Shown: one piece after another, positions 42,388-52,825 of the stretch | Layout of the letters: every line of letters starts with the position of its first letter | Position numbering within the stretch: the stretch's first letter is position 1 | NCBI GenBank assembly: GCA_004352715.1 | Contig: SCFE01000019.1 | Coordinates: 2,380,426-2,433,250 of the forward strand | Direction of reading: 5' to 3' | Length of the DNA stretch: 52,825 nt | Source: Hofstenia miamia | Taxonomy: Eukaryota; Xenacoelomorpha; Acoela | Program-made: the position numbers and the translations under genes | The notes under the pieces: generated by a model | Told to the model about the DNA's origin: nothing | Databases searched by the model: none | The model's input: only the letters and a program-made list of their open reading frames with translations

Positions 42388-44769
42388 CACCTTTTACAGT
42401 TCGATTTAAAAACTAACGCATTAAATTTATAAATTACTGCATTCAATTTGAAGCACTACAGGCAACTAATTCAAATTATAAGCTTTTTAAATTAAAAATT
42501 AAAGCATTCAATAAAACATAAGTCAATCAATTTAAAATAAATATCAAACTATGACTTTACTAAACAATGAAACTAAGAAAATATAAAATTATACAGTATT
42601 TACTTTATTCAGCATAGAGTAACATATTGACGACATGGCAGCTGTGTAGGTACAAATATTATTGATAATGTCTAATTTGATGTGAGTTCTTATTCCCCAT
42701 GATGGGCGTGTTAAAAATTATGTTAAGGTTAAAATTTGAATTTGGCCCACTTCTTTAAGCATCTGAAAATGCCAAAAGGACGATTTAAGCCACAATACTG
42801 CCGAAACAAAAGTTTAAACTTTAACCCAATTTATATGAAAAACTGTCTAATTTTTAGATGCAACTCTAAAATCTGCTGTGTTGATGTACATATGACTGTA
42901 TGAAACTATTTTTAGATGGCAAATGCATGCTAAATTAATATGCAAGGGTACCTATATTCAAAATAAGCGAGTGTTGAACAAATGTAGCTCAAGAAGTCTT
43001 GTTGTAGGGCATTTGCTGCGTCCAATTTTCAGGGTTGCCATTGCGTGACTTTTTCGTACAACAACCAGCACAACACAATAACAAAAGACTTTTGTGTCAC
43101 ACAACAGGCACAACCCAATACAACAAAGTCATATCCACAAAAAGGGATTATAAAAAATACCAAATATTTAGACCTTCGTATTACAATTAATTAGAGAACT
43201 ATGAGACTGAGACCAAAAATGTAACATGGGTTGGGACAAATGTGATGTAAACTTTGTTTCTATTTTGCAAGCTTGTTAAATTTGCTAAGCAAAAATATGT
43301 CCCTAAATATCCCCATTCAGCACTAAATTTGATTACTAATAATTAATTTTTTTAAGCTCTGTTTCCAATCTCAAAAAAATAGAATATCAAAATTTGCTAT
43401 CTCTAAAGTATCATTTCAAATATTTTGTAGTTAATTTACAGAGAAAACATCCAATGGTATTAGGTTAACAAAAGAATTTATGAAAAAATGAAAACTTATT
43501 TTGCAAGAGTAAAAACATTATTAATTTATTAACTGCTGAGCCATGGCCCTCTAACTTATATGTGCTCTCCACGGGCCTATACATGCCTAAAACTATGTTA
43601 ACACAAACATGAATATTTTTAATGATTCTGTAATTTTATTCAATTTCTTCAATTATTTTGCTAAATTTTCTATAGTGCATCAAAAATTTTGACTAGGGTT
43701 TGTGGAATTTACATAATACCCCTACATGAATCCCTCTAAAATTTAACCTATAACTCCTAGAAAATTACAAAATTACATTTAAATGATTAAGCAAATTAGT
43801 CCAATAATTTACTAGGTAATCATTTAAAAATTTTCTAGTTTCGAATATTTATTTATGGAGACATTGCAAGTAAATCAAGGCCAAATATTTTCGAAAACAA
43901 GTTCAATATGTATTAAATAATTTCTAAGAAAAATTTAATCATACTAGAAGTCTTGTACAAATAGCAATGAACTTATTAAAATGGTATGCAAAATCGGAAA
44001 CAACTCAATATATGCCTTTATTTAAAACTTGCTTAGACGAATTGGAGTATTTAATATTCTTATATAATCTAAATATCGCTTTTGATATTCATTTAAAAAA
44101 TTGATTTTAATCAAAACGTAGAGATGATTTCAAAATTTATTATAAAATTTTCAATACCGATTGGAATGAGTTTGAATTTGAATCTTTTTCAAATTCTTGC
44201 AACAGCGAATCCCTATATGTGTAACCACAAAATTTAAGAAATTGAATGTACCTTTTAATTCTAATTACCTAAACTCTGGTGAATCATGGTCAACTATAAT
44301 TTTGATCTTCAAATTATTAACACAATCAATCCAACTAGATTTTATAGCTTCAAAATATAGTTCTTAACTGATATCTCCAATAAATGTAAAACTTATATAT
44401 TGGAATCACTTAATGACCACAATCTGCTAGAAACTATAATTGGAAAACTAAAAATAGGAAATTTCTAATGCTAGGGACTTCAATAATTTTCATGAGCAAA
44501 AATTATGAAGTTATTGAAAACATCACCTAGTTATCAAGAACGCTATCAAGTAGCACTATTCCGAACCAAATTTAGGCCAGTGATTAACCATTCCGTGATT
44601 CCGACTTCATTAAAGAACAGGTAATAAATAAAAATAAGCTCTTAGATCTTGCGAAATCGGATGACATCAAATTACCTGAATTAATTATGAGGAAGCTAAG
44701 CAATTATCAAACGACCTTCAAATCAAATAATAAATATAGAGTTGAAAACTATTTCAAGAAGAAATTAAG
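42388..44769. other. Stretch without a recognised gene (intron of family copy 2)
   Basis: AT-rich and free of recognisable coding sequence apart from hints of LINE sequence toward the right end. 43030-43130 has a loose CACAACA repeat. Confidence 0.45.
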
Positions 44770-45260
44770 TCGGATAACAGGACGTAAAAGAATGAGAAGG
44801 ATGTCGCAAATATTTTCAACAGATATTTTGAAAGTATGGATACAAATTCTATTTTAAATACGAGGAAAATGGAAACTCTTCCTCCCAACAACCTGATATA
44901 CTAAAAGAAGTTTTATTTCAACTTAATGTTCGATTGTCAGTTTAGAAATGTAGTAAATCTTGTGGAGCGAGTAAGCTACTGCATCGGATAATTATGAAAT
45001 ATTTTTAAAATTTTAGTGATGAGCTGCTTGTAGCATCAATCAATGCATTAAAAAAGATGATCTGATATTTCACAGTTATATAAAAATGTAGACCCACTAA
45101 ATCCCATGAACTATCGATAAATTAGCATAGGACTTCTAGCTGCACAAATGTACAAATTTATTAATGACAATAGAATTTTATCCAATAATGAACTTGGATT
45201 TTGATCTGAATTCAGCACAATAAATATCCATTTTGCTGTGATTCGTGCTTATATTCATAT
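44770..45260 (+). pseudogene. Non-LTR retrotransposon (LINE) reverse transcriptase relic
   Basis: Broken plus-strand frames read VANIFNRYFESMDTNS, KSCGASKLLHRIIMKYF, INALKK, NPMNYR-x-ISIG and NRILSNNELGF-x-SEFST, the usual upstream part of a LINE RT domain (finger region up to the block before motif A). The catalytic part is absent. It lies antisense within the intron of the minus-strand membrane protein gene. Confidence 0.6.
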
Positions 45261-45383
45261 AATGTAAGGTACATTTTTATAATTAAGATCATTCTATTTA
45301 TCTTTTATATTTCATTGATATGATTTATCTTTAGTAACCAACAGTATTAGTGTTATATGCAAATGTAAATTAACTACGTATAC

Positions 45384-45767
45384 CTCATACTCGTCGCCTT
45401 CTTTAATGTTTAATTGGTGATGGATACTAAACTTCATTTCAGTGTGGGAATCCAATAGAGATTCTTTTAGTACCACCCTATACTTTCGTTCTTTAGATCC
45501 TCCATTTTCAATGATTTTCACTTTTAGTTGTTTGATCTTGCTCTTATTAAATTCGGGAAGCAAAACGGAGAAAGTAAACGTTTCATTGATGTTTTCGGAA
45601 TCACATGTATGTTGTACCGATTTAGGCGCTGGTGCTCTGTTTCTAACGTTTTTCAACTTGGTATATTCTGTAACAAGGCACTTGCAATCTGTATTGCAAT
45701 CCAAAGTTTTCTTCGATTTGCAAAATGAGACGGTTACAAAGAGTATGCAAAAGAATGCGTAATGCAT
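45384..45767 (-). CDS. First exon of a two-exon membrane protein (family copy 2)
   Basis: This exon is also exactly 128 codons on the minus strand. The frame extends upstream to 45851, but I start at the ATG at 45767 because it begins directly with a signal peptide (MHYAFFCILFVTVSFC) and gives the same length as the copy at 20915. Residues 23-30 are DCNTDCKC, followed by the shared APAPKSV and a Cys at about residue 55. Lys-rich strands follow, ending KEGDEYE. The last codon, GAG, is followed by GTATAC, a plausible donor in phase 0. An acceptor and last exon lie on the same strand at 40348, beginning VKV, so the junction would read DEYE-VKV, like the end of an Fn3 or cytokine-receptor-type domain (inference). 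The protein would enter the secretory pathway. Function unknown. Confidence 0.72.
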
Positions 45768-46637
45768 TGTCAACGTTCGTACAAAGGAAATTGGCAGTGA
45801 ATATATTGTATCAAAATAATTATGATGTCTCAAATTAGTTGATCTAAGCATCCGTTTTTTGGCAGTCTAAGTTGTAATTCTATTCATACCAGAAAGTACA
45901 AGTGATAATACAACAAACATTAATAAGTATAGAACTGTGAAAGTAAGACTTTCTGCACATTATTTAGCGTTAGTTCTTGCTGTGACAAGATTTGACATCA
46001 ACGTAAAAACATTACATGTAGAACAAAAGTTTTGCAGTCAGATGGATAATATAAAATTCATTCATCGTCTGCATGTTTCGCATTTTATTGCAATGTAATT
46101 TATTGATAAAAGAGGCGCCGTTTCGATTTCAAAAATGAATGAACAATCAACTAAAAACTTATATTGGGGGAAAAGGGGATGCTGGCCTAGCGCCAGGATA
46201 ATCGAAAAATGGGTAATCGATGATGTATAGTACTTTTTTAATAAAAATATTAAGGAAAATTACCAAAACTAAAAGCGAAACAGTAATATGTTATGCCCAT
46301 AAATAGGGCTGTAAGCACGTTTGGCCCCACATAGAAAACAATGTTTTGTTGATCTCTCTCAACGTCTTTCAAAAATGAATTTACAAAAGCAACTTCTATT
46401 TAGACAGGTTTGTAGATTGCTCTTATAAATTGCTTTCTTATCAACACATGTTTCCATTTTACAATATTTTTGCGTAAACCTTAAATTGTCTCAAAATGTA
46501 AAATGATTACAACTTACAAGCTAATGAAAACATCAAAACATTTGAAAGTACCACAGGATATGGAAACCCGCCCCCAGTATTTGCATGGCATATCTATGTA
46601 AAAAGATCTCACACTTTTGTATAGAATTTGATTTTCA

Positions 46638-46806
46638 GTGAAAATAAGTGAACTTTTTAAGTACTCCAGGCACAGCAATAAACTTAACTTGAATTTTCAA
46701 TATAATTGCAAAAATATGCTTCCACTTTCCCCAACCTTAACATTAACCCAAACCATAACCTTAACCCTAAACAAAGCCAACTCACATCATAGTTCTAACC
46801 CTAATC
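46638..46806. repeat. Degenerate CCCTAA/CCTTAA telomere-like words
   Basis: Between 46735 and 46805 there are several AACCCTAA-like words (AACCATAACCTTAACCCTAA, TTCTAACCCTAATC). The P-like transposon is inserted at the last of them. Similar words lie beyond the element at 49436-49455 (TTAGGGTTAAGGTTAAG). Confidence 0.5.
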
Positions 46807-47449
46807 CAAGAGCGATCTATATACAACGCCATCCAGCCGAGAAGAAACTTAAAAATTTGAGGGCTGATTGTGTTTATATAAACGAACTTTAAAAATACTG
46901 TTTCAATCAAAAAAGATTTATTAATATATATATATATATATATACAAATAATTGAATTGAAGCACAAAAAAACATTATGACTCTTCTAAAAACACTTTTC
47001 AAATTTATGATAATAAACATGCTTATATTTAGCAACATCATATGACTTTTTACAAAATCGTTTAAATAATATATTTGCTAATTACAAAACAGCTTATTCG
47101 AAGCATTTTCATCCATTGTTTGAAATTTTACTTTAAAGAAACAAAAACTTAACATTACAAATTGAAATAATGCATCATTAGGAAAGGCGAGTCCTTCTCT
47201 ATTCAATTCTAGCCAGCCTGATTAAACAAACCTATATTTTCGTTTTCGTTTATATCGGGTATAATTTCTGTCAAAATTTCTATTACTAATTCTTCTGATT
47301 TTGTCGAACCTTGGTTACAAAATTGACAACTATGCCCAGATTGACCAGTAGATAAATCCATTCCTACATTGAAAAGCTGCATCTATCTATTTCAAAAGTT
47401 TGATTAATTTTCTCATGTGAAATTGAATAGCATGCCCCACCAGCCTACC

Positions 47450-47745
47450 TAAAATATCCGAAACAGCGCTTCAATATCATCTTGCGTAAAAAAGTCAGTA
47501 ATAACAAAGTCATGTTTCTAAAATTCTTCTGTAGTTAAAAGAAATTTAATAAGATCACTTAAGCACAAGCAACTCCACTTTAAAGCTGAACTTGTTTCAT
47601 GAGTTAGGGAGCGAATTCTGCTCCGATTACTTACGCAATCCATGAATGAAGCAAGAGGTGAATTTAATATTTTATATTGGTCAACTAAAACTTGATGTTA
47701 AGTAGAGTCTTTAAACAGATGAATAAGTTCTTCCACTTCACTCCA
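47450..47745 (-). pseudogene. P-like transposase C-terminal region
   Basis: In one minus-strand frame with three stops I read FMDCVSNRSRIRSLTHETSS, CLSDLIKFLLTTEEF and DFFTQDDIEALFR. The last matches the conserved T-QD-x-(L/I)-E-x-x-F-(G/R) block near the C-terminus of P-element and THAP9 transposases. Further downstream frames (47200-47390) are probably the tail. The minus frame at 47755-48036 lies in the middle region but shows no motif I recognise. Confidence 0.6.
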
Positions 47746-48309
47746 ATATCGTACTCAAAGCCTTAAAAAAAGCTTTACAATTCTTAATTGTAAATATGAC
47801 TCATAATTAATAGCGTTTGTTGGAATATTTTTAGTAAAATAAATTGACCATTCTTGAGTGTTTCCTTTTTTGGACTTAGAGAATAATATGACATAACCCA
47901 CATTCTTATAATCATTTGCAGTCGAGAAAGCAATATCATTGTATAGTTTTTTCAATTTATCATGAAACCTTCCCAAACTATGGGATCTTTCTGGCGAAAT
48001 TCTAAAATTTCTTACAAATATAAAACAGAGATACAATCACCCTTGAATAATTAAATAGACAAGCATTTCAAAATGATTGGGCAATATGTGAAAATATACT
48101 AACTAAATTCACATGTTCGTAAAAACTGCTTATATTACGAATATCTATGCTAAATATAGTAAAGTAATCATATGAACTAATATCAGAAATAAATAATTAA
48201 TAAACATAAAATGTTTTTCATTTAGACAATGTGGAAAAATATTTGATAATTTTGCATTACTAATTGTTTTTCCAAAATACTGAATTTTGCCTGAAAGTTC
48301 CTCAGAACT

Positions 48310-48555
48310 TTAAATTTTGCATACATCTGACATTAAGACATTAAAGCCAACATTTAAGTAGAGTACAATATTACAAAAAAAATTGGTAATTACAAGTGCG
48401 AATTTACCTTCTAACTCATCCATCTGGATTCGGCCAAAATTTTCAAGGTCGGATCGCTTCTTAGGTGGAGGTGTTGGGATGCAAGAATCTGGAAAATTGA
48501 AGTCAACAACTAAGAACCTTGCATCGACCACCATTTTTAACCCTAAATATCCCAT
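48310..48555 (-). pseudogene. Probable second exon of the THAP transposase
   Basis: The frame contains FNFPDSCIPTPPPKKRSDLE. In THAP transposases the finger is commonly followed by a P-x-S-(V/I)-F-x-x-P-x-S-C-x-PTP linker, so this fits as the next exon. A stretch of 200 bp separates it from the THAP exon. Splice sites are not certain. Confidence 0.5.
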
Positions 48556-48750
48556 TGTGCCTTTAACAGCACAAACTAAAAATCAGCATAAATTATCCAG
48601 TAATTAAATTTTACAAATTTTGTAAGGTCTTATGTTTGAATATGCTTAACTCTAAATTATTTTGTGATAAATTTCAGTAATTAATAGCTTGATAAGATTA
48701 GTTCAAAGAATCAGTGGCCATTCATCTTAATCTGAGAAAGTTGAACAATT

Positions 48751-48984
48751 TTAAATAGCACTGGGCAGCTTAGGGTTAACTAACTTTACATTTACAGGCC
48801 AATGATCACTGCAAATACCCATGTTGTTTGCAACATTTTTAATTCGATTTGGGAGGCATTTTATCCATTCATTTCTCCTATTTCTATCTTTAAGAAAACT
48901 ATATATTGAAATGGGCTTATTACCCTTTGAACGAAAAGAATCATACCCACTTCGGCAATTATAAACTGAGCATTTCCTTCCCAT
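48751..48984 (-). CDS. THAP zinc-finger exon of the P-like transposon
   Basis: I start at the ATG at 48984 because THAP domains begin within a few residues of the first Cys. MGRKCSVYNCRSGYDSFRS gives the C-x4-C pair. The basic linker with W (RRNEWIKCLPNRI) and ICSDHW give the C-x2-H pair, completing the C2CH zinc-binding set. The frame ends after NPKLPSAI. THAP domains bind the subterminal DNA of P-type transposons and are also found in host proteins. The inverted ends on both sides make the transposon origin likely. The reading looks intact over the domain. Confidence 0.8.
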   Translation of the reverse strand: MGRKCSVYNCRSGYDSFRSKGNKPISIYSFLKDRNRRNEWIKCLPNRIKNVANNMGICSDHWPVNVKLVNPKLPSAI

Positions 48985-49285
48985 TGCGTACAGCAAACGA
49001 CGAATAACGCACTCTCGGAGCATGTGCCGGGGTATGAGTTCATCATGTGGCTTGCCAAAAAGGAGTTAACATAGTTCATTTGAGTCGGGACAAAGCCCAT
49101 CGTGTAGCACCCAATTAATTACAGGCAATGCAATTACTCATGTAATGTTACGATGTGCTACCCTTTATTTGCTCCACTTAGCAGCCATGAAAAGAATTTT
49201 AATTGTTTTCTCTCCAATCAGCCCTCAAGTTTATTTCATTTGTTTCTACTGGATGGCCTTTATATAGATCGCTCTTGCCCTAACC

Positions 49286-49809
49286 AAATCATACCACAAA
49301 CACAAACATCATATGTAAAAATCGATATACAAATTTATTATTCATATTAGTAAGTTTCATCATGGATTATAAAATAATTATAATATACTACAATTATTAT
49401 GTTAATTAGTGGTTAAACCACGCGGCTTTTGTTTGTTAGGGTTAAGGTTAAGATTATAATTATTATGTTGATAAATTAGCTTATTTTTGCAAAAAATTGA
49501 GTGGCAAGGGAGATAACGCAAAAGCACCAGCAGTTTTAAGGTTTCCAGTTTTACAATAATTGTGTGTTTTAGTAATTGTCTTCTCTGTAAGCTCAAATTT
49601 GCCAACATTGTAAGTATCTTTATAAAATTTTGCGAGCATTTATTTCTGGCCAGTAATCTAAATTTTAATGTTGAACAATGAACAGCCACGAGTAATATAT
49701 AATAATCGGAGGCTTGTGATTGTTGAGGGAATTAATTCACTTCAGTGAGATTTTTGTTTTCTTCTAATCACTAGGTGTACATTTCAATATATTGTCGAGT
49801 GTTTTGATT
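49286..49809. other. Stretch without a recognised gene
   Basis: No gene seen. A telomere-like TTAGGGTTAAGGTTAAG word lies at 49436-49455. Confidence 0.5.
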
Positions 49810-50648
49810 GGCCTACAGAGTTTACATCGACCGGAATTTATATCGACCATAATTTACATTGACCAGAAATCAGACAGAGCTTTTCAATTGAAAAAATTTG
49901 GAAGAGAAATCATTGAAAGCCGAACTCAAACTTGATTGAAAATACACTTTGTCCTATACAAAAGAATACTTTTACTGTAAGAAATTTGAAATTATTGTAG
50001 AATTTGCAAAGATTAAGCTCAGAAAGTTCTTGCAAGAATAATTAATTTGAGGTATTGTGACTGCAGCTCGATATAGAAATATAAGCAAAATTTGGAATAT
50101 ATATTTTAAAAATTTATTAATTAAACATTAATACTGTAGTTACTTGCCAATTAAGAATAACTTGCGGTAATTCAAATTTTATGTTTTTCAAATTTTGTTA
50201 TTTTTGAATATTCAGCTGACAACGAATATCGAACTGCAGTCATAACCCCTAAGTTGAAACGTATATATGCAAAATCAAACCAAGATTAGAAAACGCTCAT
50301 TGCTGCCCAGCCACTACATACGAGTATTGCATTGATTCATCAAACCAAATTCAATGTCACACTTAACCGTATTCAAACTTTAAGGAAACCTTAGTATTTT
50401 TTATTTATGTAGATTGTGAAATTAAGTTGAATACATGTAAAATATTACTTTTTTGACAAATTCAGATAAAATTTGTCATGTAAGTTTTCTGTAATTATCA
50501 AATTGGTTTCATATACTTATAATTGTCCTCCCCATGGTATATAGGAAATTTGAAAGCAATTTTCAAGTTGAAAATGGTCGATATAAACTCTGGTCGATGT
50601 AAATTCCTTAGTCTTTGTAAATTCTAGTCAATGTAAACTCCGTACGCC
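49810..50648. mobile_element. MITE with TCGATRTAAAYT-repeated inverted ends (839 bp)
   Basis: The left tip is GGCCTACAGAGTTTACATCG and the right tip read in reverse is GGCGTACGGAGTTTACATTG. Inside each tip the motif GGTCGATATAAA / GGTCAATGTAAA repeats three or four times (49821-49866 and 50574-50640), forming sub-terminal arrays. No protein lies between. I see no clear target duplication; the right flank was altered by the next insertion. Confidence 0.65.
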
Positions 50649-50655
50649 TTCCTAT

Positions 50656-50993
50656 TAGGGTGTGCGGGTAAGCGGTTTTCATACCCGTACCAACCCATGC
50701 CCCTTACTGGATATTTGATACATGTACCGCCCGCAAATAATTAAGCCAGAAAAATTGAATATTAATACTGCTGCAAAAATCATTTATTGACAATACATGT
50801 AAATTTCTATACTGTAATAGTATTATCTTATCTTACATTACAACATGTTGTATTAGAGAAATTCTGGTTGGGAATAATTGGGAGAATATAAAATATATCA
50901 AAGACGCTACAAGTAGAACTAGGCACAAACAAACTACTAAATAAACAGATTCATCCAATAAGACGAAATAAGACCCGTACCCGCACAGTCCTA
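50656..50993. mobile_element. hAT-type MITE (338 bp)
   Basis: The ends are TAGGGTGTGCGGGTA on the left and TAGGACTGTGCGGGTA from the right, flanked by a perfect 8-bp duplication CTTCCTAT (50648-50655 and 50994-51001). Its left duplication overlaps the last base of the preceding MITE, so this one inserted at the very edge of it. The interior has no coding sequence. Confidence 0.75.
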
Positions 50994-51001
50994 CTTCCTA
51001 T

Positions 51002-52825
51002 GTATTAAATTCTGTTTGTTACTAAAGTGCATTTTACTCACTGTGTTGCAATGCACTTGTGTTTTATACAATTTGTCATCAGAACTCAGAAAAGTTCGAG
51101 CGTGTTAGAGCACCTTATGAACCATGCCTAGGATCCCCCTCTCCCCCAGGAAATGTAACATGACGATGTGAGGTTCCAACTAGACAGCTTTAATAATGGC
51201 TGAATAGGGTTACGATTATCAATTGCTATGAATGTTAGGACAAAATAATTACATTTTTTAAAAGTGTCAAAAGGCTAGGTCACGAAAAGTGCAAATAGTT
51301 TTGTTTATTACTGTACATGCCAAATCTTATTAATGTTCTTGATTCGCATCATGTAACAACATTGATTGCTTGTTTTATGTGTTGATTTGCTTTCAAACCA
51401 TAAATATATAACATAAGGCCTACACAGACAATTTGAATTCTCCAAAACATGGAAAAAAATTTATTTATTTAGTTTTAGTTTTAGTTTTCATCATGCAATC
51501 AATCTGATGGAAGTAGAAACTCAAATTGATTTATTGCTATTAGTTTTCAAAAGGCATCAAGAACGTAGAAATAGAATTTGGTCGAATTTTTCAAAAAATG
51601 AAGGCCTTGACCAATATTTTAAAATGGATTTAAATTTGCCCCGCTTAACATCTCGCCAGTTACATCGTTCAATCATGAAGCTACATGTGCTGAAGAATAT
51701 TTTCATAGATCAGCATATGTTCCCTACATCAATAGTTTAGTATCAATAAATCCTTATCTACACGCTTCAATGAACAAAATAAAGTCGCCTTCTCATTTTA
51801 CGACCTAAAGCCAAAAAATCTTAGGGTATAACAAATGATGAATATCACAGTGCAATTCGAAAGATTCAGTCACTTTATAATATTGATAATCTCTATGGTG
51901 AAAGTGAACTTTGCCACTCTTTTTGGACAACCACGAATGTCAACATCAGCATTGACTTACATTTAATAGAGTTTCTAGTTTTGCACCAGGTATCTTGCAA
52001 TCAAAAAAGCAATTGTTTATGTGTAGGTACTTCCTACAACAACATGTATGGTGGAGTGGGTATTAAATTACTTACGACGTTTGAAAACGTGTTCACGAAA
52101 TATTATGACTGATGTCAGGCTAAGTGGACTTATGATGTTGTACATAACCAGCGTGAAAATTTCTAGTGATGAGCACTTCAATGAAAAAGTTATTTTTTTC
52201 CAAAAAATGCAGGAAGAATGCTTTTTATTTAAGAAATGTGGTGTTTATTTCAGACCTTTATTTCAAAAAATTTGATTTTTCTCCCTCCGAGCTATTTATT
52301 AAATAATTGAAAGCTCCTAGGCTAGTAGGCGACCTGGATGAACATTCATCCATCATTTATTAATAATTTTCCAATTGTGCATTAAATTTCATTGGTCATA
52401 TTAATTATCATAAATTACAATATTTATTATCACATATAATCTCTTAGTGTTTGGTACTCACACTAAGATCTAATTGAAAAATCAATGTTTTAGAATTTCA
52501 AAGGCGAATACTAATTCTTGAAAAACCTTCCTGGGTGTTGCCTGACGTCAGTGGGTAATCAAAATCTTCGAGCAGCTATTCTTCAAAAATTTAGAAATCG
52601 GATCTTGACAACATCATGTTGCAAGAGCCTTTTATAAGAGTAACTGACAAGTTTTGCATAAGATGACCCAGCGAGTTAGAAAAACTAGTATAAGTGGCAC
52701 TTCGACATTGTTCAAGTTTTGAAATGCGTGACATTGTTTTAATGGCAGTATTTGACCATCCTCCTAAGACTTCAGCTGCTAGGGGGACAAACAGAATCCC
52801 TTCTTTTTCACATGAAATTGCATGA
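51002..52825. other. Stretch without a recognised gene
   Basis: A 77-codon plus frame at 51507-51740 (QERRNRIWSNFSKNEGLDQY, then FKMDLNLPRL) faintly recalls the start of PIF/Harbinger nucleases (W near an F-x-x-YF-(R/K)-M-x-x motif), but the similarity is too weak to call. The frame at 52048-52275 is not recognised. Confidence 0.35.

Larger units (their letters stand above)
46807..49277 (-). mobile_element. P-element-like (THAP) DNA transposon, inactive
   Basis: The ends are inverted over about 75 bp: CAAGAGCGATCTATATA at both tips, then GCCATCCAG and TTGAGGGCTGATTG further in. The flanks are 8-bp direct repeats matching 7 of 8 (CCCTAATC at 46799-46806, CCCTAACC at 49278-49285), the target length of P elements. 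The minus strand carries a THAP domain (48751-48984), a second exon-like frame (48310-48555) and the C-terminal part of the transposase (47450-47745). The middle of the DDE domain is not recognisable, so the element is deleted or decayed. Confidence 0.8.

Overview
This is an AT-rich stretch of a draft animal genome assembly, with long N gaps at 2170-2391, 3456-4455, 25569-26566 and 27615-28614, plus short N joins. Spliced genes with GT-AG introns, Ty3/gypsy, hAT, P-like, Tc1 and LINE sequences, and a TTAGGG-type telomeric patch all fit an invertebrate metazoan. I cannot name the species from sequence alone. Most of the window is transposon-derived or has no recognisable content. I found no tRNA, rRNA or CRISPR.

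The best host-gene signal is a small family of two-exon genes for short single-pass membrane proteins. Two paralogous first exons, at 20915-21298 (+) and 45384-45767 (-), are both exactly 128 codons. Each has a signal peptide and a Cys cluster and ends at a phase-0 GT donor. Two paralogous last exons, at 6534-6779 (+) and 40133-40348 (-), both follow an AG acceptor, begin VKV-x-SEP, carry one membrane span, end near ECM and then stop. The minus-strand pair is in the right order and gives a complete gene of about 199 residues with a 5-kb intron. Its last exon lies in a scrambled part of the assembly, where fragments of a second copy sit at 41622-41697 and 42091-42213.

Layout, left to right. 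1-3455: a mosaic of segments repeated elsewhere in the window, ending in the 3' half of a hAT transposon with a telomeric repeat patch. 4456-4731: the C-terminus of a double-jelly-roll capsid-like protein, probably virus- or Polinton-like-derived. 5169-5870: a composite repeat. 6186-6362: a hAT-type MITE. 8060-8829: a deleted Tc1 element with TA target sites. 11846-14233: inverted copies of segments found at 1-2170 and 33.6-34.4 kb. 15561-15861: a MITE. 17.7-18.0 kb: a P-like transposase relic. 21.54-23.52 kb: an element with 300-bp inverted arms. 24.05-24.83 kb: a LINE relic. 29.5-33.64 kb: a minus-strand Ty3/gypsy element with gag truncated and pol broken at two places. 34.4-35.47 kb: an LTR- or promoter-like block. 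35470-36843: a copy of segment 476-1860. 37143-39416: a full-length but dead ZBED5-like hAT element with a perfect 8-bp target duplication. 39282-42387: overlapping, misjoined contig ends. 44.77-45.26 kb: a LINE relic inside the minus-gene intron. 46807-49277: a P-element/THAP transposon with a CCCTAA-rich 8-bp target duplication. 49810-50993: two abutting MITEs.

The transposon genes do not form a pathway with the membrane-protein genes; they have inserted around and inside them.
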